A stretch of 44,050 bases of DNA. Origin: Thermoplasmatales archaeon UBA447. GTDB taxonomy: Archaea; Thermoplasmatota; Thermoplasmata; Thermoplasmatales; Thermoplasmataceae. The notes beneath the pieces are model-generated. The model worked only from the letters and a program-made list of their open reading frames with translations. It did no database searches and was not told where the DNA came from. Shown here one piece after another: positions 1 to 7,400 of the stretch; the first letter of the stretch is position 1; every line of letters starts with the position of its first letter. The position numbers and the translations under genes were made by a program. Location of the stretch: positions 1 to 44,050 of the forward strand of contig DARE01000070.1 in assembly GCA_002503205.1 (NCBI GenBank). The letters run 5' to 3'.

Positions 1-297
1 CAATTGACCCTCAACCTAGAGGTAAGATCCTTGGCTAGGCTCCTGGTCAGATGGATAACTGCTGCCTTTGTTCTCTAACATCCATGTGCACGGGCATCAT
101 CTCTAAAAACGTAAACAGAAGAGATGTTGGCAATTGAACCCCTATTGATTATTTTATTATGCCGATTCCTGGCCAGTTGTATGTGGGCGGGCATATTCAG
201 TATAAAGAAATGCCTCCATTCCTCGTTGCTAGTTTCTTCTAACTGGCCAATCCCATAAATGCTAGCATTTTTTATGAGCGGAAACAATTGAGGCGCT
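1..297 (-). pseudogene. Short-chain dehydrogenase/reductase (SDR) fragment
   Basis: On the minus strand the reading resembles the middle of a classical SDR oxidoreductase. It has an NNAG-like stretch (KNASIYGIG), then LEETSNEEW, then the NISSVY strand that normally carries the catalytic Ser. After a TAG at 77-75 the same frame continues as RTKAAVIHLTRSLAKDL, the usual sequence after the YxxxK motif. The catalytic Tyr is Cys here and the next codon is the TAG, so the active site is destroyed. The Rossmann N-terminus is absent and is replaced upstream by vapC-like sequence; the C-terminus runs off the window. The family call is from remembered SDR motifs. It is clearly a dead fragment. Confidence 0.72.
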
Positions 298-305
298 TCA
301 TTTAA

Positions 306-610
306 ACCATATGGGAAGTATAAAGTGTAATAATTGGAAGGCCAAGCTTACAAAGACTTCCCAATATGCGAGAAGCCCCTTCGGCAGAATTCTGATCAAA
401 CGGGAATAATATAGATCGCATGAGAAAAACCATGATATTCCCCATTTAAACTTTCATTTTCTTTTGATATACCGGGGTAAGTAGTTCATATTGAGAAAAT
501 AATGTAGTTTATACGTTCTTTCAATTACTCTCTATTTCCTCCACAATAGACTTGTTTTTCACTCCACCTTTTAAGAAATCTATTATGGCTGAATTGCCGA
601 AAAGAGTCAT
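306..610 (-). pseudogene. Degenerate VapC (PIN-domain) toxin remnant
   Basis: The sequence is a decayed copy of the vapC at 5323-5724. From an ATG at 610 it reads a VapC-like start with the first catalytic Asp changed to Gly (LFGNSA against LFDTSA). It then hits stops and small indels and is recognisable again as YELLTPVY and DQNSAEGASRILGSL. Similarity ends near 320, where the sequence joins the SDR fragment. At the codon where the second copy has TAG this copy has GAG (Glu), which shows the ancestral state. No product is expected. Basis: direct comparison of the two stretches inside the window. Confidence 0.75.
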
Positions 611-680
611 GCCATAATCTTAGTCCCATCTTAAATTGCCTTTAAGTCTGCCATCTAAATAGCAAATCAAGTTGACATTC
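611..680 (-). pseudogene. VapB antitoxin 3'-end remnant
   Basis: Immediately upstream of the decayed vapC start, the minus strand reads a broken version of the VapB C-terminus (RLKAI, stop, DGTKI, against DLKAIRDGARI in the copy at 5721-5954). Similarity fades by about 680. The remainder to 765 is AT-rich and I see no gene in it. Confidence 0.55.
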
Positions 681-764
681 TACTCTTTAAAATTTAGAAT
701 ATCTTGAATATAGAAACCTAATTGTTTCTATTTGCTATTTTAATTAAATTACAATTATTTTCTC

Positions 765-782
765 AAAATAATTAAATATCAT
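765..782 (+). promoter_or_regulatory. Putative TATA promoter of the secreted-protein gene
   Basis: An AT-rich block with a TATA-like core at about 769-778 lies 22-30 bases before the ATG at 800. That is the spacing expected for a leaderless or nearly leaderless archaeal transcript. It supports the ATG at 800, rather than the GTG at 868, as the true 5' end of the next gene. The assignment rests on pattern and spacing only. Confidence 0.35.
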
Positions 783-799
783 AAAGTTGTTATCATTTT

Positions 800-2274
800 A
801 TGAAGTTTAGGAGAATTTTAACAGCAGGCATCGTACTTGCATTTATCTGCGTCTCATTTGGGGGGGGGTGTCTTCGGCATTTACCCCCAATGGAATGAAT
901 TTGTCTCATAGCCTTATTGATCTGGTTGCGCATAGTGGATTCTATTCTTTAAAGGGGAAAGCGGGCAAAGGGAATATGCATATTTCAATGAGCGTATCGG
1001 ACAGTTTCAACGGAACAAAAGTATTAAAGAAACTTTATATCGATCCGGCATCAGCATCGTATTCCAGAAGAAATGGAACCGTTAGCTATATCTTCAATAA
1101 TACATATGGCGAATTTAATCTGTCTGAAGTAAATCTTCTGAGCTCGACCGTTTATGAACAGGAGATAGAACTTACAAATAACATGATGGTCAACTCATCA
1201 TACATGCTCCACTACAACATTATGATTCCAGGAGGAGATAATGTTAGGATTATGGGGGCCGAGCCAGGAGAGGCTTACAGATCAACTCCTGGAATCTCAA
1301 AGATATCACCTTCCGACTGGGAAATAGGTGCAAGCGGAATGACTATGTCATGGGAAACTGATCTTTCAAACTTCATCTCAGGACATATCGCTCAATTTAA
1401 AGGGGGTACATACATAACCATGACATTTGGCACATTCACATCTACGTACAATGAAACCCAAATGATCCCTTTTACCTTTCAGTATGGTGAGCCAAAATTG
1501 CCTCCAGAGGGTGATCCTACCGCGACCTCACTTCCTCTCAAGGTGGTTTCGCCAGAACTTTACTGGAATGGGAATGCCATAGGGAAGCTTGTGGAGACCG
1601 CTAACGGTCCTGATAGTGCTGCATACCCCAATGGTGATCCTATTCAGGTAGGAATAGACTTCAGCACTGAACTGGGGACCGCATTTATGACAAGCGACAC
1701 CAGCAAGTATTTTGTGAACAGGCTAAATATTACCTGGAAAGATATCAAGGCCGTGGGTGGAAATTTTCCCGGGTTGTCTGTTTGGACTCAGGACGATTAT
1801 TACCAGAATCATCAGCAGGATGCCATATCCAATATGTCTACTCTCGTATCATTGATTGTGGATGCCTTCAATGCAGCAGGAATACCTGTTCCAAATGTTG
1901 CTGCATTTTTAGAGCACTCTAGTGAGGTAAGTACAAAAGTGCAATACGACAAAAGTGTTGCAAGTGGTCTGATGACCATTTTTAATGCTGGCTATACCCC
2001 TCCGGACAGCTACACCTGTGGCAGATTTGGGGAGCAATGTTTTCCGTCTTACAACAGCCTTGGGTATAACTATGGGTTTTTAGACCTCTATTACCTTACC
2101 AGCTACTGGTTTGGACTGCAACTTGGAAATGAATTTAAAAATAAGAATGGGGGGAATTTCACAAATCCTGTATACAACTACATTGATTTCTCCTCACATT
2201 ACATTATATCAAGCGGGCATTCCGTATTTAACAGTACTGTTTCAACAGTCATCGTAATAGGGGACAAATACTGA
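800..2274 (+). CDS. Secreted protein of unknown function, frame-split at G9
   Basis: The open part (868-2274, 468 codons from a GTG) has no recognisable domain. An ATG at 800 starts a good signal peptide (MKFRR, then hydrophobic ILTAGIVLAFICVSF) in a different frame. One added G or two removed G in the run at 860-868 would fuse them and give a cleavage-like SSA/FTP site. The mature part has many N-glycosylation sequons (NGT, NNT, NSS, NET, NMS, NFT) and one close Cys pair (TCGRFGEQC) that could form a disulfide, all fitting an exported protein. It is followed 8 bases later by another exported protein, probably in one operon. I do not recognise it as thermopsin or any other known peptidase. 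As sequenced, export would fail. Confidence 0.7.
860..868 (+). repeat. G9 homopolymer tract inside signal-peptide codons
   Basis: Nine consecutive G bases occur in an otherwise AT-rich region. The tract lies exactly between the codons for a signal peptide (frame starting at 800) and those for the mature protein (open frame from 868). With nine G the two are out of frame; seven or ten G would join them. Such tracts are classical slipped-strand phase-variation sites in bacteria, but they are also typical places for sequencing errors. Confidence 0.85.
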
Positions 2275-2282
2275 GGTGATCC

Positions 2283-2915
2283 ATGATGAAGCTCAGATAC
2301 ATGGCTATTATAATATTCGTTGTTGTGCTTCTCAGTGTCTTTTCAGTTTCTTATGAATATAGCCTGAGAACTAAGCCAATTACTTATTCAACCTCAAATT
2401 TCCATATTCGTGATAGTTCTAATTATTCTTTTCAAAATGGGAATCTGATTTACAAGATGGGTTTTGATAATCTAAGTTATAATGCAAGTGAAGTGCCGAC
2501 ACATACTGACGGGTATCCTTGGCCTAACGTCTACATATTTGGTAGTTTCTATTTAGATAAAATATATCAGAAGATTGGATTTCCGTATACAAATACAAGT
2601 TTTTCCATTAATAATTTATCCGCAACAATCACCCCGGAAACAGGGGCAAAAACTCCATTGAATTCAAGCTTTATACCTTTTTTTCCACCACTCGTTTCAA
2701 AAATGTGGCAAACTCGCTTTGGAGATCATGCGATTTACTTAATGTATAACTGTTCTGATGGTCACAAGCTGCTGGGCAAATATAACACATCGATTTCCTT
2801 CAACATGAATATATACAGGGACGTGGGGGTATATCATTTCCTTGTTCAATCGAAGGAAATAGTTCTTCATAGTACTGCTGTTTATAAGAAAGGTCCAAAG
2901 ATTCAGCCATTTTAG
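2283..2915 (+). CDS. Small secreted or membrane-anchored protein, unknown
   Basis: This protein of about 210 residues has a hydrophobic N-terminus (about residues 7-24, IIIFVVVLLSVFSV) that is either a signal peptide or an anchor. The body is rich in Asn, Ser and Tyr with sequons such as NYS, NLS, NTS and NCS. There is a perfect Shine-Dalgarno GAGGTGATC just before tandem ATG codons at 2283 and 2286, and the stop of the upstream secreted protein lies in the same sequence, so they look co-transcribed. I recognise no family. Context suggests the two products act together at the cell surface, which is inference. Confidence 0.65.
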   Translation: MMKLRYMAIIIFVVVLLSVFSVSYEYSLRTKPITYSTSNFHIRDSSNYSFQNGNLIYKMGFDNLSYNASEVPTHTDGYPWPNVYIFGSFYLDKIYQKIGFPYTNTSFSINNLSATITPETGAKTPLNSSFIPFFPPLVSKMWQTRFGDHAIYLMYNCSDGHKLLGKYNTSISFNMNIYRDVGVYHFLVQSKEIVLHSTAVYKKGPKIQPF

Positions 2916-2991
2916 GGTGATCAATTTAGAGAACATTGGATAATCCTTAAAGAAAGTAGAAATTTCAAACACAACAAAAATAACTCCTTTC

Positions 2992-3068
2992 ATTATGCCA
3001 AAAACTCAATAGTTTTAGAGCAAGCCACTAAGGGGATTTGAACACCCGGCTGGCTTATTACAAATTTC
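2992..3068 (-). repeat. Degraded tRNA-Thr 3'-half plus flank (att-like repeat, left)
   Basis: This stretch aligns with 9041-9117 over its whole length with scattered mismatches. It includes the tRNA T-arm (GGGATTTGAACACCC here, complementary to a B-box GTTCAAATC), the acceptor 3' side (CAAGCCACTA) and about 30 bases beyond the tRNA 3' end (CCAAAAACTCA). The anticodon stem is decayed and no 5' half is present, so it is not a tRNA gene. Same-orientation copies of a tRNA 3' end are what archaeal tRNA-targeted integration leaves behind. It lies in the 322-base gap between 2915 and 3238, in which I see nothing else except the promoter region near 3194. Confidence 0.7.
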
Positions 3069-3193
3069 AAGTAGATGATTCTTAGAACTAGGGAAAACTG
3101 AATTTATCCAACACCTGTCCTCTACCAAATAAAACAGTTAAAACCACCTAACCCAAGTAATCTATAACTTAGTTTGGATGTAAATAACCATAT

Positions 3194-3205
3194 AGTTATA
3201 TAACT
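3194..3205. promoter_or_regulatory. Palindromic TATA region before the AhpD-like gene
   Basis: AGTTATATAACT is a perfect 12-base palindrome overlapping a TATA-like core, 33 bases before the ATG at 3238. It could be the promoter TATA box with an overlapping operator. Which regulator would bind is unknown; the ArsR-type protein encoded downstream is one candidate. Confidence 0.4.
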
Positions 3206-3237
3206 GATTAGTATTATTACCCTAAAGGGCGAACCTC

Positions 3238-3813
3238 ATGAGAATGGAACCTATTGAAAAACCAGCCGGATTGAAATTGCGGATTCTATATAGTATGACA
3301 CGCAGGCAGTTTGGAAAAACACCAACCCCGTTCAAGGTATTGTCTGCGAGAATGCCAAGTTCAGTAAAGGTAACGACCATGATGTACAGGGTAGAGAGAA
3401 AGGTAGACATAGATGAAGAAACAAAGTTCCTCATCGAGTACTTCACTTCCATGTTGAACGGTTGCAGTTTCTGTATGGATATTGGCAAGGCTTTCATTTT
3501 TAAAGCGAACTACGGACTGGATAAAATTGAAGAAATATCGCAATATCGTACAAGCGGTCTGTTTTCTGAACGTGAAAAAAGTGCCTTGTCTTATGTGGAA
3601 GAGATTACCAGAAACAGGCGTGTGTCCGACTCCACATTTGAGAACCTTAAACACTATTTCAATGCCAAAGAAATAGTGGAGATAACATACCTGGTTGCAG
3701 TACAGACTTTCACAAATCTATCGAACATTGCTCTAGGGATTGAATCGGATGGCCTCTGTGAAATTGCAATGAATGCTCATAAACCGGTAAAAACAGGAAA
3801 ACAAAGGGCTTAA
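3238..3813 (+). CDS. Carboxymuconolactone decarboxylase/AhpD-like protein
   Basis: This protein of 191 residues has a CxxC pair (Cys76 and Cys79 in NGCSFCMD) inside a helical context typical of the CMD/AhpD family (PF02627). Members act as alkylhydroperoxidase-type thiol reductants or as related small-molecule enzymes. The motif Cys pair is followed by helices ending in a SEREKSALSYVEE segment, which is usual for the family. The His normally found three residues after the second Cys is not there (CMDIGKAF), so peroxidase activity is uncertain. Start at 3238; ATG 3244 is also possible. It precedes an ArsR-type regulator and an SRPBCC protein on the same strand. Confidence 0.72.
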   Translation: MRMEPIEKPAGLKLRILYSMTRRQFGKTPTPFKVLSARMPSSVKVTTMMYRVERKVDIDEETKFLIEYFTSMLNGCSFCMDIGKAFIFKANYGLDKIEEISQYRTSGLFSEREKSALSYVEEITRNRRVSDSTFENLKHYFNAKEIVEITYLVAVQTFTNLSNIALGIESDGLCEIAMNAHKPVKTGKQRA

Positions 3814-3845
3814 GGCATGAAAATACTAATAGAAGGGGTTTGGTA

Positions 3846-3870
3846 GTATGCTATTCCATACATTTATAAC
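3846..3870 (+). promoter_or_regulatory. Inverted repeat and TATA-like box before the ArsR gene
   Basis: GTATG and CATAC (3846-3850 and 3857-3861) form an inverted repeat with a six-base spacer directly in front of a TATA-like ATTTATAAC. The arrangement would suit an autoregulatory operator, but the start codon is about 65 bases downstream, so the assignment is tentative. Confidence 0.3.
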
Positions 3871-3932
3871 TACAATCCACTTTAATTTATCAAACTAGAT
3901 TCAAATTACTCATCACGTGGAAGGTAATCAGA

Positions 3933-4262
3933 ATGAACGTATTTGCAGCAATATCAGAGCCAACCAGAAGAACAATTTTAGATCTGGTGCTCAAGCAACC
4001 TATGTCTGTGGGAGAGATAAAGAAAGAATTTCCGTCAATCACACAACCCGGAATTTCCAAACACTTAAGGATACTCCGTAGGGCTAAACTGGTAAGAGTT
4101 ACCATAGATGCCCAGAGACGAGTATACTCGCTGAATTATACGGGGTTCAATGAGATTAACAGTTGGATTATAAAATACCAAAAGTTCTGGAATTCAAAAC
4201 TTGATAGTTTAGAAGAATTTCTTGAAGATAACAACAAACAAGGGGTGAATGAAGATAGTTGA
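3933..4262 (+). CDS. ArsR-family winged-helix transcription regulator
   Basis: This 109-residue protein is nearly all winged helix-turn-helix. It starts FAAISEPTRRTILDLVL, then SVGEIKKEFP, then the recognition helix region TQPGISKHLRILRRAKLV and a wing (RRVYSL), as in ArsR/SmtB proteins of the type paired with SRPBCC genes. No metal-binding ELCVC-type cysteines are present, so a metal sensor is unlikely. A Shine-Dalgarno-like GGAAGGTAATC precedes the ATG. The gene overlaps the next by 14 bases, so they are translated together. The pair ArsR plus AHSA1/SRPBCC is a widespread conserved two-gene unit; the ligand is usually unknown. Confidence 0.85.
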   Translation: MNVFAAISEPTRRTILDLVLKQPMSVGEIKKEFPSITQPGISKHLRILRRAKLVRVTIDAQRRVYSLNYTGFNEINSWIIKYQKFWNSKLDSLEEFLEDNNKQGVNEDS

Positions 4263-4791
4263 AGCAGAACGCAACAAAATGGGAATAATTACAGTAAAAG
4301 AAGGTCTGGTTTCTATTGAATTTGAAAGACATCTGAAGCACCCGGCTGACCGAGTTTGGAAAGCGATTACGAACCAGGACGAACTTTCTAAATGGTATCT
4401 GTCCAAGGTGAATGTTGATGGTGGAGCCGGTGGAAGCATAGATCTGTGGTTCATGAAAACCCATGTTTATGGAAAAATCATAAAATGGGATCCACCAAGA
4501 GTTTTTGAGCATGAGTGGAACATAGATCCCAACGATGAACTTCCAAATGGGGAGAGAACTATTGTGCGTTGGGAACTCTCAGAAGAAAACGATGGGACTT
4601 TAGTAAGACTTAGTCACCTCAATTTGTCAAAGAAAACAGCCTTTGGTCTTACAGAAGGAATTGAACCAGCTACCAGTGATCATATTATACTGGACCGTTT
4701 GAAGGCTTTCCTAAATTCTGAAAAATTAAACATAGGAACAGACTGGATCAATCATCTCAGGAATGAGTATAGAAAAGCTTCGAGAATCTAG
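4249..4791 (+). CDS. SRPBCC (AHSA1-like) domain protein
   Basis: The protein shows the START/Bet v1-like fold signature of the AHSA1 family: an IEFERHLKHPADRVWKAITNQDELSKWYL opening segment in which xFxxxxxxpxxxVWxAlTdpxxlxxW is the usual pattern, later a GKIIKWDPPRVFEHEW strand, and an RLSHLNLSK strand. Such proteins bind small hydrophobic ligands or act as stress-related accessory proteins. The frame opens at ATG 4249, but family members usually begin close to the domain, so ATG 4279 (MGIITVKEG) is a reasonable true start. It is encoded in one unit with the ArsR-type gene. Confidence 0.82.
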   Translation: MKIVEAERNKMGIITVKEGLVSIEFERHLKHPADRVWKAITNQDELSKWYLSKVNVDGGAGGSIDLWFMKTHVYGKIIKWDPPRVFEHEWNIDPNDELPNGERTIVRWELSEENDGTLVRLSHLNLSKKTAFGLTEGIEPATSDHIILDRLKAFLNSEKLNIGTDWINHLRNEYRKASRI

Positions 4792-5322
4792 GATACTATA
4801 AGACATCTGGTATGCTTATTTCAACTCATTTAGATTAGGCTATGCTTTGATTCCATTTTCACATAGATTAGTTCTACGACACATGTACATAATAAAACAT
4901 TATTGGCCACAAATCTTCTATGGAACCTCAATTATAGGTACTAAGTAGTTTCTTTTTTATAAATCTTATTAAGGCATTTCTACCATTATAAACATAAGTG
5001 AACAAAATTAAAGATAAATCCAGTCCTGTCTTTGAAAAAGAACCCACATAATCTAGCAAAAACATTCGGCCTGAACTTCTTGTAGTTCCTTGTAATTAAG
5101 CTCAGAGAGTTCGTCAAAATTAAGCAGAGCGGTAAAGCTGCAGAATACAGAAAAAAGGACTTAAACCGCTGGAAGGTATAGATTTACTTGTGTATTGATA
5201 TGAAATCACACTCGGATACTTCAATCTACAGATAAAGCAAATTTGTTGCGAAATTGTTATTTTTCTGAGAAATCAGGGTTAAGGATTTATTTATAATTGA
5301 TCCGATTACATCTCCTGAAGTT
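4792..5322. other. 530-base gap without an intact gene
   Basis: All frames are interrupted. One short stretch around 5100-5180 reads LREFVKIKQSGKAAEYRKKDLNR-like basic coiled sequence on the plus strand and may be part of a decayed gene, perhaps from a mobile element, but I cannot name it. The rest is AT-rich with no clear structure. Confidence 0.4.
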
Positions 5323-5724
5323 TCATATGATTACAACGTCGAGGTCAGTAACCTTAGCAATCTGAATAAAATCTCGATCCAGTGGAACTATTTTATCTGC
5401 TCCCGTTTCGATCGCAATGCCAGCTATCAGAGTATCAAGTGCATTAATTGGAAAACCAAGTTTAAACAGACTTCCCATTATTCGTGATGCCTGTTCGGCA
5501 GAATTCTGATCAAGTGGTAATACAATCGATTGTCTGAGAAAAGCCCCAATATTCCTTTCCTGAACTTTCATTCCCTTGTGATATACCGGGGTAAGTAGTT
5601 CAAATTGAGAAATTACTTTAGTGCATTCGCTCTCTAGATTACTTTCGATTACCTACACAATAGACCTGGTTTTCACACCACCTTTTAGGAAATCTATTAT
5701 GGCTGAAGTGTCGAAAAGAATCAT
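5323..5724 (-). pseudogene. vapC: VapC-type PIN-domain ribonuclease toxin with amber codon 24
   Basis: The frame from the ATG at 5724 to 5323 encodes a full-length 133-residue PIN-domain protein, interrupted only by TAG at codon 24 (5655-5653). All acidic PIN residues remain: Asp5 (LFDTSA), Glu42 (QFELLTP), Asp97 (NALDTLIAG) and Asp116/Asp118 (PLDRDF). PIN toxins cleave RNA, often initiator tRNA or rRNA. The ATG overlaps the antitoxin stop (ATGA), the standard vapBC arrangement. The decayed paralog at 306-610 has GAG at the same codon, so a single G-to-T change made the stop. A shorter product could start at Met52 (5571) but would lack Asp5 and Glu42. It is probably an inactivated toxin, unless the TAG is read through or is a sequence error. 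Confidence 0.82.
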
Positions 5725-5954
5725 ACCCTAATCCTGGCTCCATCTCTAATTGCCTTTAAGTCGGTCTCAATCAGGTCAAGGGCCTCAGATTCAGATAATG
5801 AACTCCAAAGAGGCAGGATACCCCCTTTCCTTTTCAACAACTCTTCTATTGCATCGCTAAAGCTCTTATCTGGCCCTTTTACCTCTTTTAATTTTTTGTA
5901 TACGTCTTCTTTGATTGCAATGTTTTTAGTTGAAATATGTAGATACACATACAT
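5721..5954 (-). CDS. vapB: VapB-type antitoxin
   Basis: This protein of 77 residues has a basic, strand-like N-terminus (ISTKNIAIKEDVYKKLKEVK) followed by a helix (SFSDAIEELLKR) and an acidic C-terminal helix. This is the layout of the archaeal VapB family (DUF217-like), in which the N-terminus binds operator DNA and the tail wraps the PIN toxin. The stop TGA overlaps the vapC start. The first Met (5954) adds about six residues beyond the usual family start; no better ATG exists. The antitoxin appears intact although its toxin is interrupted. Confidence 0.8.
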   Translation of the reverse strand: MYVYLHISTKNIAIKEDVYKKLKEVKGPDKSFSDAIEELLKRKGGILPLWSSLSESEALDLIETDLKAIRDGARIRV

Positions 5955-6080
5955 GTCTACATTCTATAAATCCCTGCCGCCTTCCTCCTGATTCGAATCG
6001 ACATTGATTTCATTTGTTTTTCTAACTAACATAATGTGCTTCCTTAGCTTAGAACGTCCTTAAATGAGTTCAAATTCTAT

Positions 6081-6475
6081 TTGAGGATATTAGGTAATCC
6101 AATGTCACAGAGGTTGAGCAGATGCGGCATCCTTGCAATAACTTTGGCCGGTGACCATAGTGCCGAATATGCCCTTTCAGGATATCACAAGATGGGTGCG
6201 GTAGAGAAGCTTTTCACGTCATTCAAGACATTTATAGGAGAAGAACCGGTAAGAGTTCACGGCATGGATGCATTGAGGGAGAGATGCTCGTGAACTTCAT
6301 TTCAATCGCTATCTGAGCAAGAATCCTGACACAAATAGGATCATCCGGACTGCGGAATAAATACTCTGTAGAAGAGATATGCTTGAGCTGCATAAGCTGA
6401 GAAGGGTAATATTGCAGAACGGAAAGGAGTTCGTGACGGAGATTACCAAGAGGCAGAAGGAAGTTCGGGAATAAT
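6081..6475 (+). pseudogene. Remnant of a DDE (IS1634/IS4-like) transposase
   Basis: The first 70 codons read RCGILAITLAG, then GYHKMGAVEKLFTSFKTFIG and EPVRVHGMDALR. This matches the C-terminal part of DDE transposases around the catalytic Glu (the VEKxF segment). The reading continues in another frame as MLVNFISIAI, stop, ARILTQIGSSGLRNKYS, and after a further shift as LHKLRRVILQNGKEFVTEITKRQKE. At least two frameshifts and one TGA are present and the N-terminal half is missing. I found no terminal inverted repeats. The IS family is uncertain. Confidence 0.65.
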
Positions 6476-6533
6476 CAGACATCAAGCCTGAATATGTGTA
6501 TATGTTCATAAGATCTGAGTCATCGTTTATCCA

Positions 6534-6956
6534 ATGAAAGTATTATTCATAGCCGGATTCGGACTAATTCCAGATGACCTGTCCCCATCTAGAAAACTCT
6601 ATGCAGAGGATCTGGAGATCAAATTTAATGAATATAGCTTAGGATATATGCATGCCCAAGATGTCTAGGGTTTAAAAGGGTTCGCTATTTGGCCGCTGTG
6701 TCTTGCGGCGGAGGATTGCTTCGGAACGAAAATTTGGCCAGCAGATATCCCTAAACCCCAAGCATGACTAGAGTTTGAAGTAGAGGATATTAAAAAAGCA
6801 TCGGAGGAGATGAAGAGAAAGGAATATGAGCTACTGTAGGACTACTTTGAGGAATCATATGGCCAGATTGTCTCACTTTTCCTGAGTCCAGAAGGAATAC
6901 TGATAGGACTTGTAATCACCCCCTGGTTACGTGACCCAACTAAGGAATCGCCTTAA
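6534..6956 (+). pseudogene. Glyoxalase/VOC-superfamily gene with three in-frame stops
   Basis: A continuous 140-codon frame from ATG 6534 to TAA 6954-6956 encodes a VOC-fold protein (MKVLFIAGFG start, SRKLYAEDLEI, later LEFEVEDIKKASEEMKRKEYELL, then FLSPEGILIGL). It is interrupted by TAG at 6666, TGA at 6765 and TAG at 6837. The TGA replaces a position where Trp is usual (PQAWLEF). There are no indels, so decay was by point nonsense mutations only. VOC proteins bind metals and include glyoxalases and antibiotic-binding proteins; which one this was is unknown. Confidence 0.7.
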
Positions 6957-7141
6957 ATGGTAGTTTGAAGGCCATCTAGCAAACTCTCTTTATTTTTGTT
7001 GTTTGCATTGAGTTCCATCTCCTGTTCTGAAAAAAGTTCCTTCCGTAGTGCTGTCTCAGTAGTCTTGGACAAATTAAGATATCTTTTGTGCATCTCTTCG
7101 ACTTCATCTCCTTCTATATACACCGTTAGCGATGTTTTCAT
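6953..7141 (-). CDS. Small antitoxin-like protein (62 aa)
   Basis: The protein begins MKTSLTVYIEGDEVEEMHKRY and continues with an amphipathic KTTETALRKELF helix. That resembles the N-terminal DNA-binding strand plus helix of ribbon-helix-helix or CcdA-like antitoxins, though the match is weak. Its ATG overlaps the stop of an upstream broken frame (ATGA at 7141-7138), so it was the second gene of a pair. It ends 4 bases into the glyoxalase-like pseudogene on the other strand. The length and surroundings also fit a chance or decaying frame. Confidence 0.4.
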   Translation of the reverse strand: MKTSLTVYIEGDEVEEMHKRYLNLSKTTETALRKELFSEQEMELNANNKNKESLLDGLQTTI

Positions 7142-7260
7142 GCTTTTCTTATCTCCTGAACTGCTCCCTGTAGATGTTTCGGTGTACTGGGAGAGAACTC
7201 CACCAGTTCTAATTCATTATTTTCATCAAGTATTTCAACATCATTACTGCAACAGGACTA
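7138..7260 (-). pseudogene. Broken upstream partner of the antitoxin-like gene
   Basis: Minus-strand sequence reads LDENNELELVEFSPSTPKHLQGAVQEIRKA before a TGA that overlaps the next ATG. Upstream it appears to continue in another frame as RTLGSPVAVMMLKYL, which has the flavour of an ArsR-like helix. A start codon in the right frame is missing. This looks like the 3' part of a frameshifted small regulator or toxin gene. The function is unknown. Confidence 0.35.
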
Positions 7261-7400
7261 CCAAGCGTTCTTATGAAGAAAAAATCGATTACTGTGATTC
7301 GTCATAAAAGTGCGTGAATGTCAATATGTAGCGTAGATATTCTACTGCTCGTATTCCTAGGATGGAGAACCTATATCTGTATTTACGTGCAAATGGCATA

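Noticed and set aside
3020..3068. A second complete tRNA gene
   Set aside because: Only the 3' half is recognisable; the D-arm, anticodon stem and 5' acceptor strand are missing.
5653..6839. TAG codons inside vapC, the glyoxalase-like gene and the SDR fragment read as recoded (pyrrolysine-type) codons
   Set aside because: The same genes also carry TGA codons, lost catalytic residues or truncations, and the vapC paralog has GAG at that codon. Decay explains all cases without recoding.
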